Shown here: piece by piece, positions 21,212 to 32,077 of the stretch
How the letters are laid out: every line of letters begins with the position of its first letter
How positions within the stretch are numbered: position 1 is the first letter of the stretch
NCBI GenBank assembly: GCA_030765065.1
Contig: CM060979.1
Coordinates: 22,225,001 to 22,289,000 of the forward strand
Length of the DNA stretch: 64,000 nucleotides
Reading direction: 5' to 3'
Source of the DNA: Deroplatys truncata
Taxonomy: Eukaryota > Arthropoda > Insecta > Mantodea > Mantidae
Notes under the pieces: generated by a model
Told to the model about the DNA's origin: nothing
What the model saw: only the letters and a program-made list of their open reading frames with translations
The model's database searches: none
Made by a program: the position numbers and the translations under genes

Positions 21212-22465
21212 CACGAGGGCTGTCCCAGAAGTACCCGACCTAAAAAAGAAAACAAAAAGTTTGGGAAAAAACATCTTTATTTCTCTACATAGTCTCCTTT
21301 CAGCTCGATACACTTTTCCCAGCGATGTTCAAGAGCTTCGATACCCTGTTTATTGTGAGAACCGTCGAGTTCTGCAAAATAGCCATCAACTTCAAACTCC
21401 ACCTCTTCATTCTTGGCAAATCTTTTACCACCAAGTACACTGTTTTCAACTTAGGAAACAGAACATAATAAAAGGGGACTAAGTCTGGCGAATAAGGTGC
21501 AGCAATTTGAACTTTAACTCATTGATCCATAGCGACTATGGATGTGTGAACTGGTGCATTGTCTTGATCAAACAGAACTTTCTTTTTCGCTAAATGCGGC
21601 CGTTTTTGCTTGAATTCATCATCCAAACGCTCCATGATGTTTGCATAATACTCGCAAACGTTTGATTTTCTTTTTTGAAGATAATCAATGAAAATTATTC
21701 CACGCGCCTCCCAAAAAACTGATACCATGACCTTGCCTGCAGATGGAACCGTCTTTGCCTTCTTTGGAGCCGATTCTCCCCTTTCAGTCCACTGTTTAGA
21801 CTATTCCTTCGTCTCAGGTATGAAGTGATGGACCCATATTTTATCCATGATTATGAATCGACGCAAAAAACTCTACTTTATTGCAGCGAAACATCCTCAC
21901 GACGCTGTTTTTGTTTCATTGTGAGTAAACGCGGCACCCATCTTGCACACAGCTTTCTCATGTCTAAATTTTCAGTTAGTTAGTGTGCGATGTGGATAAC
22001 TTTTTGAATTGCCTACAATGTCTGATAGCTCGCGCACTTTCATTCGACGGTCATCCAATACCATTTTGTGGAATTTCTTCACAATTTCTGGCGTGGTCAC
22101 CTCATTTGGTCGACCACTGCGATGTTCGTCTTGGCAGCTCGTACGGCCTCGCTTAAACTCTGCCACCCAATATGTTACTGTTGTAAACGAAGGAGCAGAC
22201 TCCCCCAGAGTAGAATCTAGTGTTAGTTGGACTAAGACCTTTCAAATGAAGGTATTGTATCACATAACGATGACCAGTTTTATCCATGTTTACAAATTCG
22301 CTGAGAGAGTTCACTATTAATGACTACAAAACAATTACTAAACAACGTAGTATCGTCCAACTTCAAACTTCAGTTTCATAAGGGTGGTACTTTCTACCAT
22401 AATCATTTGTATGAAACAAGCCGCTATATGTACGTCAGGTCGACTACTTCTGGGACTGCCCTCGT
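21212..22465 (-). mobile_element. Mariner element with TIRs
   Basis: The left end CGAGGGCTGTCCCAGAAGTA and the right end, complement of CGAGGGCAGTCCCAGAAGTA, form the terminal inverted repeats. TA lies at the right boundary (TCGTA, 22465-22466) and near the left one. The transposase is on the minus strand. The left flank is LINE and the right flank is HINE-like, so one side has been rearranged. Confidence 0.9.
21277..22287 (-). pseudogene. Mariner transposase (DD34D type), degenerate
   Basis: About 337 codons, the usual mariner length, from MDKTGHRYVIQYLHLKGLSP at 22287 to GDYVEK and a stop at 21277. Features: helix-turn-helix with FKRGRTSCQDEHRSGRPNEV (about 22166-22105), VRELSDIVGNS, the WVPH-like region IWVHHFIPETKE with the first Asp (about 21850), second Asp in VLFDQDNAPVHTS (about 21560), and PYSPDLVPFYYVLF, where the third Asp of the usual PSDY has become Tyr. 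Several frameshifts occur near 22190-22220, 21870, 21510 and after LVVKDL. Confidence 0.92.
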
Positions 22466-22540
22466 ATTGTATTCCACCCAAAAACTCGGTCCAAAGATTT
22501 CAATGGAAATAGATTTTTAGACAGCATGCCTAAAAGTAGA
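22466..22540 (+). mobile_element. HINE-like 5' fragment
   Basis: TTGTATTCCACCCAAAAACT and AAAGATTTCAATGGAAATAG correspond to bases 35-110 of a plus-oriented HINE. The 5' tip would be expected to the left of the mariner but is not found there. Confidence 0.7.
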
Positions 22541-23155
22541 ACTTCTAACGGGGTGCACAACTTTGATTTCAAGTTCAGCCTACTGGCAATTACGCTTTGT
22601 ATTTGCACATATTTAATAAAACGAATTGGTTCGATTAGGTTTTACTTTTCATTTTGTTTTTTACATGATTAATTTCTCATGGCGCGCACGTTATCTGTTC
22701 ACAATACAAATCGTCATACTTAAATTTATCGCAATTCGTTGTAAAGTTAACCTACACGTTATATTCACAGCTTTCTTTGATCTAAAACGTTATTCTCTTA
22801 CCTAGTATAATATAAGTAAATATTAAATGGCGAAAATGATGAATTCTAAAGAAACTCAAATGGAAGAACCAGATGAAATTACAGAAGCAGCAGAAAGTTT
22901 AACATTAGAAGTAAATCTAGAAAGCAATATGATATAGCATTTAATGGCTTTATTGCCTAGTATAAGGCAAAACATTTTGAAAATAATTTCACTGAAAATG
23001 ACTGGTAGCGAATCAAAAAAAAAACTATAAAAACATCTGACATCTCTCCGTTTTAATGTCTCTCTTGTTTATCAACCGCGTTCTAAACGTGATCTCTGTT
23101 AGTTTCAGGAATCAATATAATATTATTCATATTTTACAAATTCGAGTGCTGTCTA
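22541..23155. other. No gene recognised
   Basis: AT-rich. One 36-codon acidic frame at 22827-22937 (MAKMMNSKETQMEEPDEITE...) is open, but nothing supports it as a gene. Confidence 0.4.
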
Positions 23156-23156
23156 A

Positions 23157-24058
23157 AATATCTGATGTGTTACACTCACATGACTTTCTCTACTCTTGTA
23201 CAAACTATTTTTACAAACGCTTATTCTCCATCTACTTCATGTTAATCGAGATAAACATTTGCAGACTCTATCTTATTGCTAATTTTCTTGTAGATGTAAG
23301 GGGAATATATATTTACAAGGGCAATATAGAAATACAATAGCCTTTAAGCATAGACATATCTCATAATAGCTGGTTGCTAGGTGCAGCACCATTCCCTTTC
23401 CCACAGATTAATACTCTTTACATATATAAGACAAAAAAATGAATAACGAATTCCCATTTGAGAAAATAAGTATTGAAAAATTTAAGGGAATAACAAGCAA
23501 TATCTCGAAATTGGTTCACTCAACAAAAAAAAATGTATATGACATAAATTGTGTATTTTAACGCGATCTACATTTTTGTGTAGTAAAATTTTGTCTATCT
23601 CTTATGGTTTACCAGTTATGCAAAAGTCGTTCACAATAAAGAATACTTTTGGAGACATTCCCAGAAAATTTAAGATATACATTTTATTTGTCATAAAAAT
23701 ATCTTAAACATATGATATTTTAATCAAAATCGTTAGAGCCATTTTTGAGAAAATTAAAATTTTCGAAAAATCTGCCATAAAGGGTACTCTGGGGTGGGGG
23801 GATTTTCTTGAAAACCTTCGTGTCGCATCTCTGGAAGATACTGAGCCTAAATACTAAGTTTGTTGTTTATCCGACTGTTCGTTTCTGAGTTATGCTGTTC
23901 ACAGACACACACAGAGACACACACACGGACATGTTTCTAAAAATGCTTTTTTTGGATTCAGGGAGTCTCAAAACATGTATTTCCGGTGAAATCTCGGTAT
24001 CGAATTTTTGGGTGGAATACAATACTTCCCCTACTTACTATACGTATTAGAGAAAGTA
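23157..24058 (-). mobile_element. HINE-like element, subfamily A, full length
   Basis: It runs from ATCTGATGTGTTACACTCAC to TACTATACGTATTAGAGAAA, with the family landmarks in order. The microsatellite is ACACACAGAGACACACACAC. One base of the 5' palindrome is changed. Confidence 0.92.
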
Positions 24059-24185
24059 AAAATAGTATATGCCACACGTGTTAAAATGGTTTTAGTTTGC
24101 TCGTAGGAAACCCTACTTTTACCCCTTGTATCATAATCTTCTATTTTAGGCCCCCTGAATCCCAAAAGTGTTTTTACACAAAGGA

Positions 24186-24186
<1 letters not shown>

Positions 24187-24234
<48 letters not shown>
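24187..24234. repeat. (TG)n microsatellite
   Basis: A pure TG run of about 48 bp, at the microsatellite position of the surrounding HINE. Confidence 0.95.
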
Positions 24235-24237
<3 letters not shown>

Positions 24238-24419
24238 AGCACAACACAAAAACGAAAAGTCCGATAAATACCAAACTATCTTCTGAAGAAGCGACTCGAC
24301 AGTTTCAAGAAAATGTCCTCACCTCAAACTACGCTTTACGTGGAGCATTTTTCGAAATTTTGTATTTTATAAAAATGGCATTAACGATTTTTATTAAAAT
24401 AGCACCTGATTTAACGTGG

Positions 24420-24900
24420 GGGTAAGTGAGCGACTTGGCACCGCGGTAACGTGTGAGGCTGGCATTCAGGAGGTCCCAGGTTAAATTCTTTTTGAACTTG
24501 AGTTTTTTGTGGGTTTCCCTGGTCGGTGGGGTGCTTTCTCTCCACTACGATTTGTTCTCCCTCATTCCCTTTCATTCCGTTTCCTTCTCAAGTTTCAGGT
24601 ATGCTTGCTTTCTGGTGTCGCAGCGTGAGACAGTGCTGGGCAGATGATGCAGTTGCTTGCTCCAAGAAAAGAGTATTGCCCATGGACACCAGAGGGCTGC
24701 CTAGGTAGTATGGGAGTTCATCGCCCACTCTGGAAGGCTCCGGCGGAGGGAGAGCTCTTCGAGCGAGGAAATATTAGGGGTTGCTTCACCTCATCCAATC
24801 CTGCTGCGGGTGGTAGCCACAATAGACTGTATACATCACGGTGTGCGAAATGTCTCCCCTCCGTTGTATATCATACATCCTATAACAAGGGAAAAAATGT
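24420..24900 (+). mobile_element. Long tRNA-derived SINE (type 2)
   Basis: The head GTGAGCGACTTGGCACCGCG and the B-box-like AGGTCCCAGGTTAAATTC are decayed tRNA promoter sequence. The 480-bp body shares CATTCCGTTTCCTTCTCA and the terminal phrase CCCCTCCGTTGTATA with minus-strand copies at 43945, 52300 and, more distantly, 54735. Confidence 0.8.
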
Positions 24901-25021
24901 AAATGGGAAAGTTGTGTGAATGTAATAATAAGATTTTTGGTAATATTAGCATAACCTGCGTGTCACTCATTTTATAAGAGAAGTTGGTATAACCCCAGAT
25001 TACGATGAAGTGCACAAAAGT

Positions 25022-25349
25022 CATCACTTCTAACGCTCCCTATATGGTCTATGGCCTTCGGGGAATACCTCATTCCACCAAGCGATGTCGACCCATTTCT
25101 GAGGTGGAGACGCCCAGCGGGCGGAATCCGTTGCCTGCGATGGTAGGGTGATGATGAGGATGGCGGTGGAATGAGAGGACCTACAGCTTTTACTGTGGAC
25201 TCCGAACCTCGTTGGGCCTTGAGGATACTTCACACGAGCAAGTCAAAGGCGAAGGCTTGGATAGGGCCGACTTAAAATCCGGGAATCGAACTCCGGACCC
25301 TCGGCACGAGAGCCGGAAACAAAACCACTGGGCTACCCCGGCGCCCTTA
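25022..25349 (-). mobile_element. tRNA-derived SINE (type 5)
   Basis: On the minus strand GGGGTAGCCCAGTGGTTTTG is an A box and CCGGAGTTCGATTCCCGG a B box. The body runs to the 3' end at 25022. The flanks TGCACAAAAGT (left) and TGCAAAAAGT (right) look like a duplication that has lost one base. Confidence 0.85.
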
Positions 25350-25926
25350 TGCAAAAAGTGGTGCGCAACTTTTAATTGTTTTCTTAACCCATTCTGTCAG
25401 TTTTCTGTATCTTTACGTTCAACTTTTCGATAGCGGTTTTATTTTTTCCTTTTCCTCTGATACCCCTAGACTTAAGGCAATTGTTTTGGATGATTAAAAA
25501 AATTATAATCCCTGAAAGAAAGCGGTAGAGAGGCTACCGAACATTCTCCTTTTAGATAAGAAAGAAAGGAAAAAGAAAAAAAAACTCGAGCAGAAAACTT
25601 AATTAACTTCATTGCAGCATGGTTCTTCGATCGTAACTTCTCTTCTGTGGCAGCTATCTTTGAAGCTGGCAATAATAATATAATATGTAATACTTATAAC
25701 AATATTACTACCTAACAGGCTCCTCTCTCCCCATTTATCTCTCTTGTCCCCTCTCCTCTTTCTCTCTCAGCAGCTTGACAGTCAGGAATCTTTAGGTGTT
25801 TTAAGCATTTTAAACTATACTGTTTAACAAGATAACCGAGAAACAACAGAATCTTTGCATGTCCCAACAATAACCTAAAATTTGCATAACTTCTTAAATG
25901 TTCATCTACTTGAAAATTTGTAAATA
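25350..25926. other. No gene recognised
   Basis: AT-rich with homopurine and homopyrimidine runs (for example CTCTCTTGTCCCCTCTCCTC at about 25740). No motif was found. Confidence 0.4.
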
Positions 25927-26757
25927 AAAGTCTGGTGTGATACATTCACGTGACTTTCTTTACTCTCTATCGTTTATTAATGGATATACCAACTAGCCTT
26001 ACTCAACCTTCTTTTTATATCTATCTCATTCCAAATGAATATTTTTCCTGAAATATCTATATTACACATTTCGTTATAGATACAAAGGGAATAGCGATTG
26101 TCAAATGTTTAAGAACTGGTCGCTATATGCTGGCCTTAAAATTCCATACTGTTGACAGGACTTCAAAGGAATGGCTATTGAACAATTCGAACCATTAATA
26201 GCGGATATCTCGGAAATGGGTGATGCCACAAAAAAGTTATTTGATATAAATCCTGTGTTTTAAAGGAATCTACATTTCTCGTGTAACACGCTTTCCTCTG
26301 TCACGTCATGTTTACCTGTTACACAAAATTATACAAATTTCCTTCGAATGAAGAGGACTTCACAAGCTATTCCCAGAAAATTTAAGATATACATTTTATT
26401 GGTCATGTAAATATTTTTAATGTATGGTATCTTAATCAAAATCGTTAGGGCCATTATTTAAAAAAAATTGTGAAAAATGTACCATGTAAAGGGTAGTTTG
26501 TTTTTTGAAAATTTTTGTATCGCATTTTTTAAAGGTACTGAACTTAAATAGCAAGTTTGGTGTTGATCCGACCTCTCGTTTTTGAGTTATGTTGTTCACA
26601 GACACACAAACACACACAAACTCGGATCTTTTTCTAAAAATTGGTTTCTGTATTCAGAGGGCCTCAAAGTATGTATTTGGTGAAATCTCGGTATAGAATT
26701 TTTGGATGGAATGCAATACATCCTCTAGCTACTAAATACGTAGTAGAGAAAGTAAAA
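25927..26757 (-). mobile_element. HINE-like element, subfamily B, full length
   Basis: It runs from GTCTGGTGTGATACATTCAC to CGTAGTAGAGAAAGTAAAAA. The interior has the subfamily B landmarks ACGTAATGAATTTT-like ends, TATCGTTTATTAATGGATAT and TACACATTTCGTTATAGATA. It can serve as the reference B copy. Confidence 0.9.
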
Positions 26758-26859
26758 ATATTAGAAAATATTAGTCAGAAAACTTATGATTTTATACATT
26801 TTATGTGACATTGAAAATTATATCAATGGCACTATGTAATGGGTGGCTCGGATAGATAC

Positions 26860-27371
26860 TGTGACGCAGCGGCTATGACCTAGGGTTATCGGGAGGTCGG
26901 TACCGCCAAGTCGGAGGTAAACAGAGATAAGCAACGCTCTCGGATACGCTATAGGCACAAAACCAGTATTTTCTGGAAGTTTATCCCCCTACTTCCAGAA
27001 TGTGTATCCAGGCAGTTCTGAAACGTTCTGTGGAAGAACAATGCCTATATGAACGATCGTTCTTGCGAGAGCACTTAGTTGAGTCAGTGAGCGAGAGAGT
27101 TAGCGAGTGCATTTCCAGTGTGACGAAAAGTGCCATTCTCCGAGCGAGTTTGTGATGTGAAGCGAAGTCTTGTGTTCGATTCCCCCGCGAGTGAACCGTC
27201 CAGAAGAGTCTTCACAAAGGAAGAGCAGTAACGGGGAGTTGAATTATTTCAAATTAATGAAATTATAGTGTGAACTAAGTGAAGTTTCATTGAAAGTTGA
27301 ACTAGATAAAAACCGTGAAGTGAGCTTGATAATTTAGAGAAGTGACAGTTGAATAACTGGACATAGTTACA
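26860..27371 (+). mobile_element. Solo LTR, family 2
   Basis: It runs from TGTGACGCAGCGGC to GGACATAGTTACA, 512 bp, with TG...CA ends. The flanks are ATAC (26856-26859) and GTAC (27372-27375), a 4-bp duplication with one change. It shares CGAGAGAG..., GTCTTGTGTTCGATTCCCC and the 3' end AACTGGACATAGTTACA with the copies at 29459 and 54022. No internal retroelement sequence is present. Confidence 0.85.
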
Positions 27372-27439
27372 GTACTGGGCAGTAGGTTGGGTGTCGTACT
27401 CCCTGGTGGTTGCTGGGGCGTCTATTCAGTGCTGGAAAC

Positions 27440-28032
27440 TGAAAGATGATGTTCAAAATCAGACCTGTCCTGCTCTGCACACAATGCGACTGTCCTCATT
27501 ACCCGTCCGGCACCTTGAGGAACGTTACAGGTATTATAGTTGTATTTACTGGACCAATTCTGTTTATGAGGTAATTTTTGGTACACACGACCTTTCAGAT
27601 AGCCCCAGAGAGGGCTACTCTGGGAGTTAAGACCCAGAAATCAACTGTCTTGTGTGCGGAAGTTGGATCCGAGAGATACTGCACATGAAATATCACTGGT
27701 CCCATATGTTAGAAGGGGAAGTCACTGCCGTGAGATATTCTGTCTTTGTTGAACAACATTCGGAGGATGTACTACCACTAGACATTCGTCGAGACGTGAT
27801 CTTTCAACAAGATGTCGTTAACTATGCCCATCCAAACGTTCAAAGTGGAGTCACCTTGAACGTGCACTGCTTTACAGCAATAAGGGTTTTCGTCAGCAAA
27901 ATGTTGTTCATTATGGCGGTTATGGTTGATGCTGCGACTGCTCCCAAACACGCATTCATCTGTCCATAAAATGGTTCTTAAAAAGGGATCACTGCCAACA
28001 TATGTCAACCTAAAATGTACATTGATAAACAA
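27440..28032 (-). pseudogene. DDE_3 transposase with an internal inversion
   Basis: Three parts of one transposase are out of register. On the minus strand 28032-27840 reads ILWTDECVFGSSRSINHNRH with the first catalytic Asp and then ADENPYCCKAV and STLNVW. On the plus strand about 27700-27840 reads YSVFVEQHSEDVLPLDIRRD and VIFQQDVVNYAHPN, the region of the second Asp. On the minus strand again, about 27640-27560 reads LWGYLKGRVYQKLP, just after the expected third Asp, followed by a stop-ridden C-terminus. The middle segment is therefore inverted relative to the rest. Frameshifts are common. No terminal repeats were found. Confidence 0.8.
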
Positions 28033-28082
28033 GAGCTGAGGGCAAGCATTAATGAAATGAGATGATTGTTATTTTATAAAAT

Positions 28083-28972
28083 GATAAAAGACTGATGTGA
28101 TGCACTCACGTGACTTTCTCTACCCTCTATCGTTTATTAGTGAGTATACAAACTATTCTTACTAAAGCTTATTTTTATATCTACTGCGTTTTAATCCAAA
28201 TAAACTTTTGAAGAAATAGCTACATTACACATTTCGTTATAGATACAAAGAGAACAGCGATAGTCAAATGTTTAACAACTGGATGCTATATGCTGGCCTT
28301 AAAATTCCATACTGTTTCCATGACATCGCGAGAAACAACTCAATGTTGAAAGGACTTTAAAGAGTGACCAAGAAATGAACCATTCGAACCATTTAATAAC
28401 GGATATCTCAGAAATGGATTATGCAAAAAAAAACTTATTTGAAATAAATTGTGTGTTTTAAAGAGATCTCGTACATTTCTCGTGTAGTACGTTTTCGTCT
28501 ATCGCTGAACATTCACCAGTTATACAAGATTATACTAAATTCTTTCCAAATGAAGAGAGCTTAAAAGGTATTTTCATAAAATTCAAGATATACATTTTAT
28601 TTGCCATGTAAATATTTTTAATATATAGTATTTTAATCAGAATTCTTAGAGCTTTTTTTTAGAAAATCAAAATTTTCGAAAAGTGTTCCATGTAAAAGGT
28701 AGTTGCGTGTGAGGGATATTCCTGAAAATCTTCGTGCCACTTGCTTGGAAGATACTAAACTTAAATACACCCCAAGTTCGGTATTTATCCGACTTTCCAT
28801 TTTTGAGTTATGCTGTTCACACACACACACACATGGGAATTTTTCTAAAAAATGCTTTTTTTGGATTTGGGGCTCTCAAAACATGTATTTCCGGTAAAAT
28901 CTCGGTATAGAATTTTTGGATGGAATGCAATACTTCTCTACCTACTATGTGCATGGCAGGGAAAGTAAAAAC
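28083..28972 (-). mobile_element. HINE-like element, subfamily B, full length
   Basis: It runs from AGACTGATGTGATGCACTCA to GTGCATGGCAGGGAAAGTAA; the 5' repeat has two changes. The microsatellite is a short CACACACACACACAC run at about 28818. Confidence 0.9.
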
Positions 28973-28979
28973 GGAATTC

Positions 28980-29445
28980 GGAAAGGAAAAGTACATAGAA
29001 GTTTGCAATAATGGAGAAAGGGAAGCATAGCATGGTTTAAGCTAGGGGTAAGGAAGCTTAGGAACGCAGAGGCAATATTATACAAAGAATATGCCCGATA
29101 CGCGGAGAAATTAAAGATGGAATGAACATTCTCATGGTATCTAAAGGAACAAATACTTATTAGAGAGAAATGGCTAAAAGTGATAGCCTTGTAAAATAAA
29201 TAAGAGGTCAGATAAGAGGTTAGGAGAATTCTTGTGCATTGTGAGGAGGAAATTGAAATGGGAAGTTGAGAGAAATTGAAAATAGTATGTGAAAAGAGGG
29301 AGAGTGAGGAAGATCGTAGAATTTAAGAATGTAGGAGATACAACTCAGAACGTAATATCGGAGTTATAGGGAACAAGTGGCCAGGACCAATCCCACTATA
29401 CCTCAAATGTGTAAATAAGCTAGCACAAACCTAAAATTAAAAACA
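28980..29445 (+). pseudogene. LINE C-terminal region scrap
   Basis: Plus-strand frames read EKYIEVCNN, then GSIAWFKLGVRKLRN, KLKME, TFSWYLKEQILIREKWLKVI and later LGEFLCIVRRKLKWE. This resembles the region after the reverse transcriptase of the LINE seen on the minus strand at 38480-39180, which reads EKYIDICNKLGREGFAWTRT and GVRNLKG. Stops and shifts are frequent and no catalytic residues are present. Assignment rests on the match between the two copies. Confidence 0.5.
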
Positions 29446-29778
29446 ATAAATTACATATTGTGACTTAGTCCAGCTTTCCCTATCACTTCACTAATGAGAT
29501 CTGGTCCAACGTTCTCTGTCAATTCACTTAGATCTTACTGCCACTTCACTAATATGGTATATTTCAATTTTCCCTGTCACTTCACTTTCCTTCACGACGT
29601 AGTGAAATACGTGCAAAGCGGTCTCTTCTTCAGATGATTTATTCACTGGAAGTCGAACACAAGATGTCTCTAATCTCTCGCATTGGCAGCAAACTGTCGT
29701 CCCAAAGCACTTGCAGAGCCATCCTTGGTATCGTAACAACAACGCACTAACTCGCTCACTTACGAAGATGCTCGCTTA

Positions 29779-31086
29779 TACAGGATGTATCTTTATTGGT
29801 GTCATATATTTGGGGGACGTGTTCCTGACATCAAAACAGTAAAAAACTTACATATGTATATGAGTCTGAAAATCAACCGTTTCGTTGTTATAGGTCAAAG
29901 AAGATGTATTCCATGAGTGAACAGACGGATATGCACTACACGTATGGCCGTGCAGACGGCAATGCAGCACGAGCACGTGAACTTTATGCAGAAAGGTACC
30001 CTCACAGGCAGTTGCCGTGTGCAAGAACATTCGCACGAATTCACCAACGCTTGAGAGAAAATCGTGTATTTGAGAGGAGTACTAGGGATGTTGAGAGATC
30101 AAGAGCGGTACGAGGCATTGAGCTTGAAGAACGAGTTCTTCGTGCTGTGGATGCAGACCCATCACAAAGCACAAGACGTATGGCTGTAAGGGAATGACTA
30201 TCTGGAGAATTCTTCATGAAAATCTTCTGTACCCGTATCATCTTCAACGTGTGCAAGGATTAAATGAGGCGGACTTTGAGCCAAGAATACGTTTCTGTCA
30301 ACGCATGTTTACAGCAGTGCGCTGTGTTCATCAATTTCCTAGTCTGTATCTTATTCACGGATGAGGCTGGTTTTACTCGCAACGGCATCTTCAATTTTCA
30401 TAACACTCTTAACTGGGCATTTGAAAATCCTAATGAAGTACGACAGGACAACCATTAACAGAGGTTATCTCAACGTTTGCGGTGGAATCATTCATGATCA
30501 CCTTATTGGTCCCTACTTCTTCCCTCCACGTCTAAATGGACAAACCTATCTCCAGTTTCTCAGAAATGAGTTGCATCGCTTAACCGATCATTTACCTCTG
30601 GAAATCGTCCAACGAATGTGGTTTTCACACGATGGTGCTCCAGCTCATTTCGGTATGATAGTTCGTAGGTTTTCGAATGATCGATTTCCGCAAAGATGGA
30701 TTGGTCGAGGGGGGGCTCATTGGTCTACTCGATCGCCTGATTTGAATCCAATGGATTTCTTCGTCTGGGGACATTTGAAGTCCTTGGTTTATGCGACTCT
30801 TGTACCTGATGTTGACATTTTGAGAGGACGTATCCAAACTGGATTTGACCAAATATGAAACACACCAGGAATTTTCAACAGAGTACGCCAGAGCATGGAA
30901 CGCAGGCTTACTGCATGCATCGAAGCAAGAGGAAGCTACTCCGAGCAACTTTTGTAACTTTCGATTTTGTGTTGTAACTCTGAAAAAAATGATTTTCAGA
31001 CCCATGTCCATATCAACTTTTTTTACTGTTTTGATGTCAGGAACACGTCCCCCAAATATATGACACCAATAAAGATTCATCCTGTA
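29779..31086 (+). mobile_element. DDE_3 transposon with long near-perfect TIRs
   Basis: The left end TACAGGATGTATCTTTATTG and the complement of the right end TACAGGATGAATCTTTATTG continue as near-identical inverted repeats for about 70 bp, to AACAGTAAAAAA. TA flanks both sides (29777-29778, 31087-31088). Length is 1308 bp. It sits inside a family-2 LTR and so is younger than that LTR. Confidence 0.95.
29904..30957 (+). pseudogene. DD40D-like DDE_3 transposase, frameshifted
   Basis: From MYSMSEQTDMHYTYGRADGN, a helix-turn-helix region (YPHRQLPCARTFARIHQRLR), then after a shift near 30195 TIWRILHENLLYPYHLQRVQ, the first catalytic Asp in LFTDEAGFTRNG (about 30352), a shift near 30450, GGIIHDHLIGPYFFPPRLNG, second Asp in WFSHDGAPAHFG (about 30620-30650), and third Asp in SPDLNPMDFFVWG (about 30740), 40 residues after the second. 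One stop follows FDQI at about 30856, and the normal end SYSEQLL with its stop is at 30957. The triad is intact, so damage is limited to about three frameshifts and a stop. Confidence 0.92.
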
Positions 31087-31273
31087 TAGTCACTGACAAT
31101 TTCCAAAGTTCTAGAGTGAAGAAGTGAAGAAGTGAATCCTTCAGAAGATTCTCGATATCGCTCGATAGCGTTCCTGGTGTTTACGGTGGGCGAGAGCGTT
31201 TCTTATCTCTCCCGGTCGGCACGTAGCCTTGTCACAGTATTGTTATGTAGTATAATATGAAGCTATTATTATT

Positions 31274-32076
31274 GCTTTCTCTACAGCGTACATAGTAGGT
31301 AGAGAAGGTTTTGCATTCCAACCAAAAATTTGTTACCGAGATTTCACCGGAAATACATGTTTCGAGACCCCTGAATCCAAATAAAGCCCTTTGGAAGTAT
31401 GTCCGTGTGTGTGTGTGTCTGTAAACAGCACAACTCAAAAATGAAAAGCAGGGCAAACACCAGACTTGCTATTTAGGTTTCGTACCTTCTGAAGATGCGA
31501 CACGAAGATTAAAAAAAAATTTCCACGCCAAACTACCCTTTACATGGAGCATTTTTAATTTTCTAAAAAATGACTAACGATTTTGATTAGAATACCATAA
31601 CTTTAAGATAGTTACATGACACAAAAAATGTGTAACTTGAATTTTCTGAGACTAGTCTTCATTCGGAAGGAATTTTGTGTTATAATATTGTATTACTAGT
31701 AAACGTTAAGCGATAGACCAATACGCACTTCACGAGAAATGTAGACCTCTTTTAAACTCACGGTTTATTCCAAATAGCTTTACATGTGGCATCAGTCATT
31801 TCCAAGACATCCATTATTAGTGGTTCGAATTGTTCATTATTTAGTCCTTCGTTTAAAGACCTGTCGAATTTCAACTGTTTCTCGCGATGTCATGGAAACA
31901 GTAAGGAATTTTAAGGCCAGCATATAGCGTTCAGTTGTTAAACATTTGACTATCGCGGTTCCCTTTGTAACTATAACGAAATGTGTAACGCAGCTATTTC
32001 CGGAAAAGGTTTATTTCGATTAAAATGAAGTAGATATGAAAATAAAGTTTTGTAAAACGGTAGAGGGTAGAGAAGG
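31274..32076 (+). mobile_element. HINE-like element, subfamily B, full length
   Basis: It runs from GCTTTCTCTACAGCGTACAT to GTAGAGGGTAGAGAAGGTC. The terminal hairpin after the 3' repeat is missing because the next copy starts within the repeat. Confidence 0.88.
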
Positions 32077-32077
32077 T

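Larger units (their letters stand above)
24140..24940 (+). mobile_element. HINE-like element, truncated, interrupted by a SINE
   Basis: It begins near CCTGAATCCCAAAAGTG, contains a (TG)n run at 24187-24234 and continues to GCATTTTTCGAAATTTTGTA. After the SINE the 3' hairpin end GTGTGAATGTAATAATAAGA is still visible at about 24915-24940. The 5' tip and a central part are missing. Confidence 0.7.
29459..31236 (-). mobile_element. Solo LTR, family 2, split by a DNA transposon
   Basis: Minus orientation: the right end is the complement of TGTGACAAGGCTACG (31236) and the left end the complement of GGACTAAGTCACA (29459). Removing 29779-31086 plus one TA leaves about 468 bp, the same length as the 54022 copy. 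The flanks are ATAT (29455-29458) and GTAT (31237-31240). Confidence 0.85.

Noticed and set aside
22827..22937. 36-codon acidic open frame
   Set aside because: Too short, with no neighbouring motif, splice signal or repeat to support it.
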